64,000 nt of DNA, from NCBI RefSeq assembly GCF_003711515.1, contig NW_021167083.1:880481-944480 (forward strand), written 5' to 3'. Position 1 is the stretch's first letter. The number at the start of each line of letters is the position of its first letter. Made by a program: the position numbers and the translations under genes. Below are positions 34,446-45,507 of this stretch, piece by piece. This DNA comes from Sodiomyces alkalinus F11. Its lineage: Eukaryota; Ascomycota; Sordariomycetes; Glomerellales; Plectosphaerellaceae. Below the pieces are notes generated by a model. It was not told the DNA's origin. It saw only the letters and a program-made list of their open reading frames with translations, and made no database searches.

Positions 34446-36700
34446 TACACTTAAACTCTTTTAGGTTAATACAATCCACTATATCCCCATCACCCGAAAT
34501 TAGGTGGGTTTTGCAGGTCTCTCGATATACTATCTAACCCCTGATAAAACGTATAATATATACTTGCGGGACCTGAATACACTAGTAGTATTACAATAAG
34601 GAGTGGAGTAGATTATAATAAGATATATCAAAAGTGGAGATTTTCTATATAAAATACAGGGGTTTAGATATACTAAATCAGGGGTTCTTAGTATCCTGTT
34701 AAGCGACCTTATAGCTCCCTAATACGTCGAAGTCTAAGGCATTATTTCGAAGCATTATATTAGCCCTGAAAATAAAGCAGAAAACACTTCTTATATAAGA
34801 ATTCTAAGTAGTAACTAAATCTTTTCGTATAGTAAATAGCTATCAATAGATTTTGGATTAACTTCACGATATCCTATTATAGTATTAAGTTTTTTTTTAT
34901 ATTAGTGCAGGTACGTCTCTCGAACCTTCTCAATTTTCCTAAAAGGGTAGACTACAAAGGTACCACTTTGTACGTTTTTTCAGGGGTTATATAGTATACA
35001 AACAGAATCAAAGGAAACGGTATAAGTCACTCTACGAATTATTGTATCCTATTAAAGCTATTGCAACTACCCTAATTATAACCGTAATATCTATCTTTTT
35101 AAGCCCTACGGGAAGCCCTAGCAGGCCTACCGCTATCTTTGCCGCTATTATTATCGCACGTCAAAAGGCACTTGAATAATCAACTTAGTAGAGCAGAAAT
35201 CTCGTGTGTGTGTATTATATTAAGTTATATCTAGGAGAGTCTCTTATACCCTTAATTAGGGTGGTGAAGACTCTGTTATAGGTACTATATTATTTAGATC
35301 CTATCCGGTCTTTTCCGGTATCCGCCCCTATTATATTCTAATACCCGAGGTCCCCGATATCCTAAGCCCTTAATCATAGCGTGAATCCCCCCTGGATCCC
35401 CTATAGACCACGTTATAGTCCGTGCGCCCATACGACAATTATTCGGTACTAAAAGAGGTATACAGGCTTTAAAGGCCTATCTTTTAGCTACTAAAATAGC
35501 CTTAGCGGACTAGTATAGGGCATAAACCTTAATTCCTATAGTCTAGTTACTCTGTTTTAGGCTTTACTATATTAGGTATATTAGGCAGATTATTACGGAG
35601 GATTTCCGTTGTTAAATACCGAGTTATACTGTATTTAGCTTCTACTAGCCTTTAGCCTTTAGAGTAATAGATGCCGCGCTATAGCTTTAGGACTATATAC
35701 GTGTAATAAATAAATAAGAAAAAAAATTTATCATTTTTACTACCACGGCTACTACTATAACGACTGCTATTATAGTAGCTGTAGTAGTAAAAAGGTGGAT
35801 ATTATAGTTATAATTAGGATTATAAAGATATAATGAATTATATTAACCTAAAAGAGTTTAAGTATACTCAGAGGACCGAATAGGAGGGGGGGACTAGTAC
35901 TCGGCCGTTATTACTATACACTCCCCTTATATACCCCTGGCCACTAGTATTACTAGTTAGCTTGGCCTTGCTCGGACGTTAAGGAGTTATAATATAGGTA
36001 TACTCCGATAGTAAGGAATATTAGCTTAGATAGACTACCTGATAATCTGCTAATATTATTCCCTAAGGTATTATTTAGTCCCCTTATAACTAGATCAGCC
36101 TTTCCTAGTAGGCTATAACTAATAATACCCTGATAATATTAGCTACCTTATAGAGCGGTATAACCCTTAGGAAGGTTAGCGTATCGGTATTTCGTAGTCT
36201 TAGCTAGTATCAGGCGATTATAGTAGGCTAGAAGGAGGTGCTAGATCACGTCGCCTAGTAAGCATAAATGCTTCTATACAGTATATATTAGTAAATAAAT
36301 AAAGTTAAAAGAAGCAGAACTAACTTATAGAGCGATTTAGGCAGCGTATTATCTTATATATAGAGTGAATACTCTTACTGGGTAAAGGTAATATAGTGGT
36401 TAAGAGGCTATCAAGTTAAGGTAGCGATACACGTCGGTTATATTATATCGAGTGATATTATATCGTATTACTAATATATTTACGGCATTTCTTTAATTAG
36501 TTAAACGAAATTACGATACGCTAGGCAGTTATTAGGAAAAGGAGGTAATTAAGTGGTACAGGAAGGAGAAAGGCCTAAGTATAGAGTAGAGGAGAAGGAC
36601 TAAGATAAGGTGTCGTGAGATACATCGACGTGTACTCCTAGGTATATTAATCTATATATGCACGGACCCTATATTTACACGTGATGTTGGATTTGGAGGA
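34446..36700. other. AT-rich, RIP-ruined block
   Basis: TpA-rich DNA with no open frame of note and dense TAA/TAG/TTA triplets. It is most likely an old transposable element ruined by RIP, but I cannot identify which. The change from normal composition is sharp near 34,450. Confidence 0.6.
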
Positions 36701-36719
36701 ATTCGAAAGCTACTCCCGT

Positions 36720-36763
36720 GGCAGCGGCACACGCATTCCGTTCTAAGTGCGTGTGCCGCTGCC
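36720..36763. repeat. 16-bp perfect inverted repeat (GC-rich hairpin)
   Basis: GGCAGCGGCACACGCA at 36,720-36,735 is exactly mirrored by TGCGTGTGCCGCTGCC at 36,748-36,763, with a 12-nt loop. It is a GC-rich island in AT-rich DNA, about 300 bases before the DUF3435 relic. It could be a boundary or recombinase site of that element, or a fragment of another repeat. Confidence 0.85.
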
Positions 36764-37059
36764 TAGGGGACCGCTTTTGGACGCCAGCGGCTACAGGTTC
36801 TAGCCCCCCCGAGCACCCCCGGTAAGTACAAGTCGCTAAGAAAATATGTACTCTAGAGCGGCATGAATATACTGCCTGCCTATAGTGGTACTTGTTAGCG
36901 CCCTCAAGGACTAATACAGAAAACGGTAAACTGGCTAAGGTTAACGGAGTTAAAAGGTTACTCTTTCCCAGGAACTACCTGAGTCCTTCCCTCTCTAAAT
37001 GTATTATACCCTATACTCCTATCGAGTCCCTCTAAGTAAGCCGCTCGTTTCGTAGATAT

Positions 37060-39560
37060 AGATATAGACCCACTCTTACGTCGTATTTAGCAGGACTTCG
37101 CTAATAGCGACCTATCGGACGTATTGGAGATTATACTAGATAAGCTACACGCCGTTACAGAAAAGGCTAATACTCGTCGTCCTATCAGGCCGCGATATTC
37201 GGAAGCATACGGCCGTAATATCGTCTAGGGCTAGCGATAATAGGAGAAGTTCTGTCTCTGGATAAAGTACGAAAAGGGTTAGCGGGATAAGCTTAAGGAC
37301 CTAACCTATAATAAGCGAGGCCTACTTAAGAGCTTTATCAAGTATTACCTCTAACGACAAGGCTTTAAAGTTATAGCTAAGTTAACGATTAAGAGGTATC
37401 TCTAGCAGACCTATATAGTCTATAAGAAGTACACGGACCTTACTGTCGATAAGGCCCTACGAACGCACACGATTAATTTTACTACCGACTTTATTAAGTA
37501 TAAGTATAAGCTAAGGACCGAGCCGAAGACTAAGAACTATATTAGACCCGACGTATACCTTTACCTATCTTACTTTTTATAGGTACGCGATTAAAAGAGA
37601 TAGTTTAGTATTAGCCTAGACCGCCTCGACGATACGACTCTCTAATACTTCCTTATATTTACTAGCGCTCGACGCTATAAGCTTATCTACTATAATATTC
37701 TAGAATAGAAGGTATTAAAAGAAGAATACCACGATCTCTATAACGTCTTTACCGATCTAAGCGAGGACGATAACGTTCCGCCGCCTTAGGGTCCTTACTA
37801 GGTATACGGTAAAAACGATATCAGGATAACCCTAGCGAAAAAGGTCCTTTACTAGGAGGATATTAAATTATAGATTATATAAAATCCCTCTAATAACGGC
37901 GGTAAAGACCGGCTTACTATATCGGTGCTTTTCCGATTCTATAAGGACTATAAGAGGCAGCAACGGCCTACTAACTTCCTCTTTATCGAGGAAGACCTGC
38001 CCGTAATCTGCCCCGTCTTTTACTTACTCGCGAAGGTGCTAGCCGAAGACGTTATCGCTAACGAAGGGTACTCTTAAGCCAAGAACTTCTTTCGCACTAA
38101 AATTACTAAGCGTGGTATATACTTTACGTGGAAGGAAGAGTTTATGCATAAACCCGTTTTCCGGTAGTCCGTTAAGTCGCTAGAGGGCTATATAAAATCC
38201 GATAAACCCCTTACGGTAAACTAGCTAGATAATAACTCTAATAGACTAGGTAAGGCAGCTAGTTTACCGGATAATCTAAAAAGCTACGACTACTAGCAAG
38301 GAAACCTCGAGTCGATTAACGGTTTATATTACGTAACCTAGCCTTTCTACTCTACCTCTAACCCTTTTCGTAGCTAATTACCGCTTAATAGTCCGGAAAT
38401 AGGTCGCCCGATATAAAAACGACGGTATATTCTAAGACTATTATAATAACGCCCGGACTAATATCGTTACCTAGGATATATTCCTTAGCCGCGGCACTAA
38501 GTCTCTGTACCTCGCCCTCTTTAACTAGCTCGGTATTCAGGTTAATAAGGATACGCTAATAGGCGTTACCGATAAGATAATACGAGTTATCGGACCGAGT
38601 ACTAAGGTCCGTATACTAGACGAGTAGGTCCTGTCGCTACGGACTACCCTTAAGTCCCGCTATAGCTAAGCGCACTTAGTAACGGGCGTAGATAAAGTAT
38701 AATACGACGAACTACTTAAGTAATATAAAGCTACTGCCTAGAAGCACCGGCGTAAGGGTAATAGAGAGCACGCGCCGCCACTACTTTAATTTAAAGAATT
38801 ACTAAGAGCTCGAAAAGCAGTTATACGGTACCGGTTATACTAGTAATTCCCCCCTGCCCGCTATTATATTTATCTAGCCCGAGCGGAGACGTATAGCAGA
38901 ACTACTCGGCGACCTAGATATTAACTTATTAGAAGACGAATTAGTCCAGCGGAAGATTAACGTCATTAGTACCTAGGTGGCTCTTACTTAGAAGGTTAAG
39001 GTCAAGGAGATATAACCGGAATAGATCTCCTTAAAGCCGTTACCCACTATATCCTTCCTATTATATCCTCCCTAGTAAAAGCCGCCTTATATAAGGCTAA
39101 TCAAAGATATAGCACCGACGCTAATATAATATCCGCTCTCTTCCTAGGTCGGGATTAACTATAGTAAAGAGAATATAGATATAGGCGTAATACCTGCTAT
39201 TAAGCCCTCGCCCACCCCCGTCACCACTATCAAGCCGTCTATACCTCTAGATATTACTCCTGCCCCGATTAAACCGACGCTTCTAAGTCCTAGGATCATC
39301 ATCAAGCAGCCCTCTAGCCTAAAAGAGGCTACGCCGTGTCCTAAGGGGTAGCAGAAGCCCGATCCCTATATCTTCTACGGACGTATATTCACGCGAACGA
39401 CCATAATATAGAAACACGTTAAAAGCCATCTTAAGATAAGAGGAGACGGCCCGTTACTATATCTAGTGCAGATATATAAGGAAAAGAGTATAATACTAAA
39501 CGACGACTTTACTTTCCGCATATATACGTTTTATAAACACCGAGTACGCCTTAAGCCGGT
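37060..39560 (+). pseudogene. RIP-ruined DUF3435 (FluG/tyrosine-recombinase-like) gene with C2H2 fingers
   Basis: Reading the plus strand through stops gives a coherent DUF3435-family protein. Landmarks are a Thr-Ser-Ala-Arg block near 37,660 (position of the first catalytic Arg of tyrosine recombinases), Cys-Pro-Val-Phe near 38,010, a Phe-Phe-Arg-Thr...Trp-Lys-Glu...Lys-Pro-Val-Phe-Arg block at about 38,085-38,165, Leu-Glu-Ser-Ile-Asn-Gly near 38,310, and, in another frame, Asp-Ile-Phe-Leu-Ser-Arg-Gly-Thr-Lys-Ser-Leu-Tyr-Leu-Ala near 38,475. Downstream (39,368-39,535) are two finger-like units in which metal Cys codons read Tyr. TAG/TAA replace Gln and Trp throughout, as RIP predicts. The frame changes near 38,395. 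Some DUF3435 proteins are the captain recombinases of Starship elements; others are plain FluG-domain genes. No functional product can be made. Confidence 0.8.
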
Positions 39561-41384
39561 TATTCGACTTAAGATAGGCGGGGCGGCGGGCAAAACAGCG
39601 CCGTCAGTAATTAGGATCATTTTAAAGAAGACGGCGTGCACGTAAAGGTCTAGATAGTAATATAAATTAATTCCGTATAATTGCTATTATTCCTATTACT
39701 ATAAAATAGACTAAGTACACGATATAATAATAGCGGGGTATTAGTCGGCTTATAGCCGCACGGTTTAAGGGTACGGTAAAATATATACCTAACCGGGCTT
39801 ATAACTAAACCAGACAGCCCTATACTAGTTCTAAGTCACCTTAAGGGTATTATTAATAGTAAAATATCCTATCTTATAGGAGGCTTTTAGCTACGTGATT
39901 AGTGCTTAAGTTACTTTTATAGATAAAGCTTCTAAGCCTTACACTTCGCTCTGTCTCGTAACTACTAATCTATAAGATCGTAGTCTCGCCGGCCCGGCCT
40001 AAATATATATAGTCCTATACTAGTACTTATTCCTTTAAACTTCCTGTATACGATATACTCCCTCGCGCTCCCTATTAGCGGCACCTTACTATATAGTAGG
40101 TAGGCAAACTAAGTCTACTAGGAAGGGTAAAGGGCTTAGGTACGTGTAACGGGTTAGGATAGTAAAGGTCGATCTAGGTAAACCTTATTATAAGTCTAGG
40201 TAGTAAAACCTGCTACGCTATAAGGTTAGGGGATAGTAAACGACGGAAACCTTTACTAGTATATAAGCTACGTGGCCGAGGATAGTAAAGCCTATATTAC
40301 TTTACTAGGCAGGGTTAGGACCGTTTCCTAGTTAAGTCCGAGTTTTATTTTACCTAGTAAACTAATAGTTACTTACTTACTAGATAATATATTATATCTA
40401 GTTAACTAGTATAGAGCGTTATAGGTTTATATATATCTTTACTACTAAACGAATAACGGCTAGTTTACTAGTAGATATTCCTTTATTACTAGAAAAGCGA
40501 CCGACCCTTTACTAGAAAGGAGTAGCTTCCTAGGGCGGTAAACTAATTAGCGCGATATTCGTAGTAAACGGTTCTATAGTTAGATAGTAAACTTCATAAA
40601 GTGTAAGACATTTATCCAAGTAAACTAAAAGCAGAAAGTTAGCTAGTAAAGCTCCTAATCACCTTCCCCTTCTTACTAATTATTAGGGCCCCTATCTCCC
40701 TTACTTAGATTACTAATTAAGGTTTATCGACACGAAACGGGTTTCTATTCCCTAAAAACGGTCTTTATTCGTTTACTAGCTAGCTAATATACTATAATAA
40801 GATAATCGCGTTATAATTAGCGAGTACTTAGCGAAGAGTCGGACTAAGCCGCGCACGGTTCACCTTAGTCGAGTACGTGTCTCCTCGGCCTATAACCCGA
40901 TATACACTCGGAACATAGTATCGCCGATATTATTAAAAGAGTGCGTGGTTTTTAGTCTCCCGAGTGGATAGATTGTAAAAGAGTCAGTATTTATATAAAT
41001 AAGGAATAGCACTCCTATAGCCTTTCGCCCTTCGTCGAATTAAGAATAAATGATTACGGAGTAGAAGGGTTAAGGCTATTTTACCTAGAGTTTCTGCTAT
41101 TTAATTTCTTAATAAAATAAAATAAAAAGATTAAAACTAAACCTAAGTAGCTCGACTTTTATGAATAGCTTACCCCATAGATAGAGCATGCTAAATCCTT
41201 CCTATTAGCGGATCCTACTAATAGCCTCCTCTAACGACTTAATACACTACTCCGATAACTATAATCGCCGCCCACGCCATAACTGTTTAGGAGACAATGT
41301 TTCCCTTGAATAAGTGCCTTCTGAGTTGCGCGAATTAATTGCTATCTATTCCACGTGGTGCTAATTGATACTTTTCCAAGCCGT
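39561..41384. other. AT-rich block after the DUF3435 relic
   Basis: TpA-rich non-coding DNA. Its middle (about 40,250-40,790) is punctuated by TTACTAG/CTAGTAA motifs, treated separately. The composition returns to normal around 41,300, where the Spok-like gene's 3' flank begins. Confidence 0.55.
40250..40790. repeat. TTACTAG-motif block, left copy
   Basis: About eight occurrences of TTACTAG or its complement CTAGTAA within some 540 bases, mostly extended to TTTACTAG. A similar and denser block lies at 58,255-58,915. The rest of the two blocks is not obviously colinear by eye. Confidence 0.6.
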
Positions 41385-43703
41385 CTAAGTCACTTCACGC
41401 CGTGACTGTAGATGACGTGGTAGGAAGCCACGTTTCCGGGTATGACTACTGAATTCTGGACCTGACCTCTTTCTCTTCTTCCCTAACAAATCAGGAAACT
41501 GCTTGTGTTTGGGACTTGGGAGAAGGGTGGCACGGTCAAAGTCGACGAGCATAACACGGCGGCGCTCGTTGTTCCAAAGCCGATTGGCGTCACGTTCGTC
41601 GCCGTGGTCCACGCCTTCGGCCCAGACAGCCTGCGAGGAGCGCCGAACCTCCGCCTCCACGTTTGGTATGCACGCCGTTGTTACCGCCTCGCCGCCCCAC
41701 GACATCAGCATCATGTGGACGACCCTGGCCCAGCCGGGAAGGATGTAGCCCGGGTCTAACCGGACCAGTCCCAGGTACACCGGCACAACCTCGCCCTGGA
41801 GCCTGTCGAGCCGCGCATAGACGCGGCTCTCGTGCTCCAAGTCGTGGAGGCGCCCCGAGAGTGTCCCCTTTCCCACGAACGTATAGCTGTACGGCTGCAG
41901 TTCCAGCTTGAAGAGGAGCCCTGTCGCTCCCATCTTGCCCCAGCCGTCCAACGCTATACAGCCACGATACGGGTTCTGGCGCAAGCGCTCACCCATCAGG
42001 CGGACGAACTTGTCCGCGTCGATAGGATGCCGGTTGTTGCCTCCAGCAGCGCGGTGGGCGAGCACATTGGGGCAGCTGCCGTCGAGTTCCCCCCCCTTCT
42101 TCAGGCCCAACAGGCAGGCTTGCGTGCAGTATTGCCGGGTGGGTGGCGAATCAGACATCGTAGCGTCCCCATCCTCGGAACTGCCGCTTGAGGGACCTTC
42201 CTTCCGCTTACTACCGTCCGTCTTCGTCCAAGACGGGAGTACGTCATCGCCGGGCCCATCCTCCTCGTCCTCGTCTCTGCGGACGTCCGTCGTGTCCCTG
42301 CAGGACGACCTCGATCGTAGTAAGAATTCACGGCCGGCCGGCCTCGCGCTGGATACGAAATTCGAGCCCTCTGTCGTTTCTGTTGTTTGCGACGACGACG
42401 ACGCCGCCGCCGAGGGTGAATGCGTCTCGAGATTTGCCGCATCCTCGTACGGATCACTCCACTTTCTCAGAACTCTCTGAGCCTTCTGCAATGCCGCCTC
42501 GAGTGCCGCACCCTGGAGAGCTTCGGATCGGAGACTCAGTAAGCAGAAACTGGCTAGTTGAGCCACGGCGGTATAGGGCGCCATGTCAGGCCAGTCTGTG
42601 GTCGACATTTCGCCCACCTCTTCGCCAGGAATGCACGGATGGCAGTATAAAGTCTCTGGGTGGGTTCGGTCGACGTAAAGAAACAACAAGGACTGGCCGG
42701 CAGCCACGTAGCCGTAGACCACCCCGTACCTGATCATGTAGTCGAAGACTTGAGTTAGTGCCATGGCAATCAGTGCTTCCGCCCTCTCCTGTTCCTTCAG
42801 CTCGCTATCGCTTCGAGTAGTTGTATTGTTATTCATTCGCTCAACAACTTCCATAAATAGCTTCTCCTTCGCGATGGCCGGCCTAAGATACCTGATGGCG
42901 ATCTTGTGGGCTGCCTTATAGTCGTACACAAACGCCACGCTCTCGCTTTCGTCTAGGCGCGTACGAACTCCCCATCCGTCAGGTTTTATCGGCGGAGGCA
43001 TAACTCTCTGCTCGGACGCTACTCGTTTATTTGGTCCTGTTCGTCGCCGCCGCTCATGTCGTTCCTCGCTCGGGTCATCCTTTTCCCTAGACGGGCTACT
43101 ATCGTTCGGTTGCGTGAAGTCGCGGTTGTTGTTGCTGAATCGAAGCCCCATACACGAATATTCCCCACGTAGTTCCTCTTCTTCCCAGAGTGGACGCAGA
43201 ATTTCCCAGACAGGATGTTCCACGGCAAGCTTCTCAAAGTTATCGATAGCGTTCTCGTTGCCTGCCGCATTGCGAGAGATGGTCGACCCTAGATCTCTGG
43301 TCGTATTCTCTCGATGGAAGAGTCGTCTTTCTCCTAAGATCGTCCTGATGACCTCAAAATGGCGTTGTCGGTGGACGTTGGCGAAATTGTCCCAAGGGCA
43401 AAGCCACTTAGGGTAATATTTCCCCTCGACCCTCGTGAATCCCGTCGAAGATTTGGATGGGTCGGAAAAACCGAGTTTTTTGTAGAGGTGAAAGTGGCAG
43501 TTGTATAGATATTCCTCCAGCGTAGTATTCTGGTTCTTGCGCCGTTCCTGCTCTTCTCGTGCCTTGGCCTGTTCTTTCTCGCGCCGCTCTCGCTCTTCTC
43601 GTGCCTTGGCCTGTTCTTTCTCGCGCCGCTCTCGCTCTTCTCGTGCCTTGGCCTGCTGCAGCTCATGCTGGAGCCTCTCAATCTCTCGAAGGTAATCGGA
43701 CAT
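41385..43703 (-). CDS. Spok-like protein: coiled coil, PD-(D/E)XK-like nuclease, kinase-like domain
   Basis: An intact 772-residue frame. Residues 1-58 form a charged coiled coil with in-frame 14-residue repeats. Residues 60-180 match the conserved N-terminal module of this fungal family (Tyr-Leu...Cys-His, Trp-Leu-Cys-Pro-Trp). A Val-Tyr-Asp261-Tyr-Lys263 site within a beta-strand context fits a PD-(D/E)XK nuclease. A Ser/Glu/Asp-rich linker follows (425-520), then a Cys cluster (Cys526, Cys530, Cys544). The C-terminal kinase-like domain has His700-Gly-Asp702...Asn707 and Asp721-Phe-Asp723. A basic patch (Lys742-Arg746) may be a nuclear signal. This order matches Podospora Spok proteins, single-gene meiotic drivers in which the nuclease part kills and the kinase-like part protects. 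All key residues appear present. Whether it drives is unknown; many homologues are uncharacterised. Confidence 0.78.
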   Translation of the reverse strand: MSDYLREIERLQHELQQAKAREERERREKEQAKAREERERREKEQAKAREEQERRKNQNTTLEEYLYNCHFHLYKKLGFSDPSKSSTGFTRVEGKYYPKWLCPWDNFANVHRQRHFEVIRTILGERRLFHRENTTRDLGSTISRNAAGNENAIDNFEKLAVEHPVWEILRPLWEEEELRGEYSCMGLRFSNNNRDFTQPNDSSPSREKDDPSEERHERRRRTGPNKRVASEQRVMPPPIKPDGWGVRTRLDESESVAFVYDYKAAHKIAIRYLRPAIAKEKLFMEVVERMNNNTTTRSDSELKEQERAEALIAMALTQVFDYMIRYGVVYGYVAAGQSLLFLYVDRTHPETLYCHPCIPGEEVGEMSTTDWPDMAPYTAVAQLASFCLLSLRSEALQGAALEAALQKAQRVLRKWSDPYEDAANLETHSPSAAASSSSQTTETTEGSNFVSSARPAGREFLLRSRSSCRDTTDVRRDEDEEDGPGDDVLPSWTKTDGSKRKEGPSSGSSEDGDATMSDSPPTRQYCTQACLLGLKKGGELDGSCPNVLAHRAAGGNNRHPIDADKFVRLMGERLRQNPYRGCIALDGWGKMGATGLLFKLELQPYSYTFVGKGTLSGRLHDLEHESRVYARLDRLQGEVVPVYLGLVRLDPGYILPGWARVVHMMLMSWGGEAVTTACIPNVEAEVRRSSQAVWAEGVDHGDERDANRLWNNERRRVMLVDFDRATLLPSPKHKQFPDLLGKKRKRSGPEFSSHTRKRGFLPRHLQSRREVT
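43551..43660 (-). repeat. 42-bp in-frame minisatellite
   Basis: About 2.6 near-perfect copies of a 42-bp unit inside the Spok-like gene, encoding 14-residue heptad-compatible blocks rich in Arg, Glu and Lys. Because the unit is a multiple of three and of seven residues, copy changes keep both frame and coiled-coil register. Confidence 0.9.
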
Positions 43704-44215
43704 CGTGTACGGCGGGACGGATCATTGTGTCGCTCAGCGCTTTGTCTGTCGATGATGATATCATGGACCACTTGACTTGCCTTGTATTCCTACTCGGTTT
43801 GTGGCCGCTACTTAGTCAGCGGCTATGCCCGGAAGTGGGGTTTTGCCGACAGCCGACGCGCTCCGATGTTTAGTCCGGAGCGCTCCACTTCGCCCAATGC
43901 CAAAACATTCGACCAGCTGTCCCCAAATGTCCCACTTTTGCACTTCGACCTCTATCTACATTTGGTGGCTGCCTCGTGTAGATCTTATAGGCGTGGTTAG
44001 GAAAAATAGGATCTGTAGGTCAGGTAAGGTATGTAGGAATTGATTGATAGGAATCCTCAAAATGATACGATCCTTGTAGAGACCCGAAGAGTACATACAA
44101 AATAGGTTTGGTACATGGGGCGGATCGGGGACAGGGACACACTCCATCTTTTACTGGCCGCATAGTGAACTATACTGGCTGACCAGTGTGTCCCAATTTA
44201 AATCTTAAATACGTG
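43704..44215. other. upstream region of the Spok-like gene
   Basis: About 510 bases between the Spok-like start and the 3' end of the decayed F-box gene. The promoter of the Spok-like gene presumably lies here. No other gene is visible. Confidence 0.45.
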
Positions 44216-45227
44216 CTACTGACATTTTTTAAGCTCTATGACGCCATGTGCCTGCTTAAGAGTGGATAAAACAGATACCCAGCTACTATCTGACAGCATG
44301 ACCTCTTCTAAAACGAGTTTCTTTATCTGAGGATGCCTCCTTACAAAGTCTATAAAATTGAATTTAGACACCCAGAAGCCTGAGATCTTCACAATCCACA
44401 GCTTCTCATGGTCTATATCTTCGAGAGGGAAGACCAGACTAAGGTGACGGTATGGAGACACTGATAGCTTCTCTAGATTCGGAAAGGATCTCATGAATTC
44501 CGTAAACGAGCGGGCCTTTGACGCTGTGAGAGACAAGGCGCTAATTTTGAGCTCCCTGATTCCTTCAAGCTGACATGGAGGCGGAAAGTCTAAAAGTTTG
44601 CTTTCAATGTATTGAACGGATGTTCCCAAATTTCGGTAAGATGCAGAACAAGCTCTCAACTAGGCTGCCAGCAGAATCGAAAATGGTAGGTGACATACGA
44701 ATCTTGTGTCGCATTTCAGAAAGCTTTGCTCTCCCGAGTCTCCCGAGCCTTTTACGGATCAGAGACGAGATGGTGATCTGCTCTATGCGTGGTAAATGCC
44801 AAAGAATTCTTTCAAGTTGCGCTCGGTCGTGGTCGCTGTCGCGCAAGCGCTCCTCTTTAATGAAGCTATAGTACGCATCGAAGGCTCGTTGCGCCAGCTC
44901 GTCACTAGAGGCGCGTTTGTCGTTGGTTGAGAAGATGCTGTGATGCGCATCGACAACTTGCAAAGGGTGGGTTTCCCAGTCATCACGGGAACATGTCGGC
45001 CATGTGCCATGGTATATCGAAAGCTCCCGCGAAGAAAGATCTCTGGAGCTGACAAGTTTCTCGAATTCCGATAGGCAAGATGTCGTGTTCAAAGTAGCGA
45101 TATGATGGAAGATAAACCGGCTGCAACAGGATGCGGATCGACGATCAACGAGTGAGAGGTTGAGAAGATCGGGAAAGGGAAGGTGAGAAGCGATCTCCTC
45201 AATGATTTCAAATGGAGCGCTGTTCAT
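44216..45227 (-). pseudogene. F-box/leucine-rich protein with frameshift
   Basis: The first part (207 residues from 45227) begins with an F-box: Pro-Phe-Glu-Ile-Ile-Glu-Glu-Ile-Ala-Ser-His-Leu at 5-16 and Leu-Asn-Leu-Ser-Leu-Val-Asp near 21-27. A second frame continues the same protein, with leucine-rich repeats, from about 44,620 to 44,216. The join is near 44,605-44,640, where the first frame stops right after an Asn-Ile-Arg-Ser-Ile stretch. I see no convincing intron there, so a one-base frameshift is the simplest reading. A sequencing error could also explain it. Confidence 0.6.
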
Positions 45228-45507
45228 GTTGAAGGCTGGAATTCAAACTTAGTATTTAGTATATGATGTGGTTGTCAAGAATGAGGACTGGTCATGGAAT
45301 GATCTAAGCCATTATATACTTTACAGTGCGTGCAGTCACAACTTAATTCTTAACAACTCAACTGATTTCCAGAACGGCGCTTAAGATGCGGCGGGTGAGC
45401 TGCGGCATCCGCATTAGCGCTTAAAGCATCAGATTGGTTGTAAGCGACGTTGGCACCTCCAAGAGCAGTAAGTTGTTAGATTCATTCTATTCTGGGAGGT
45501 ACCCCAC

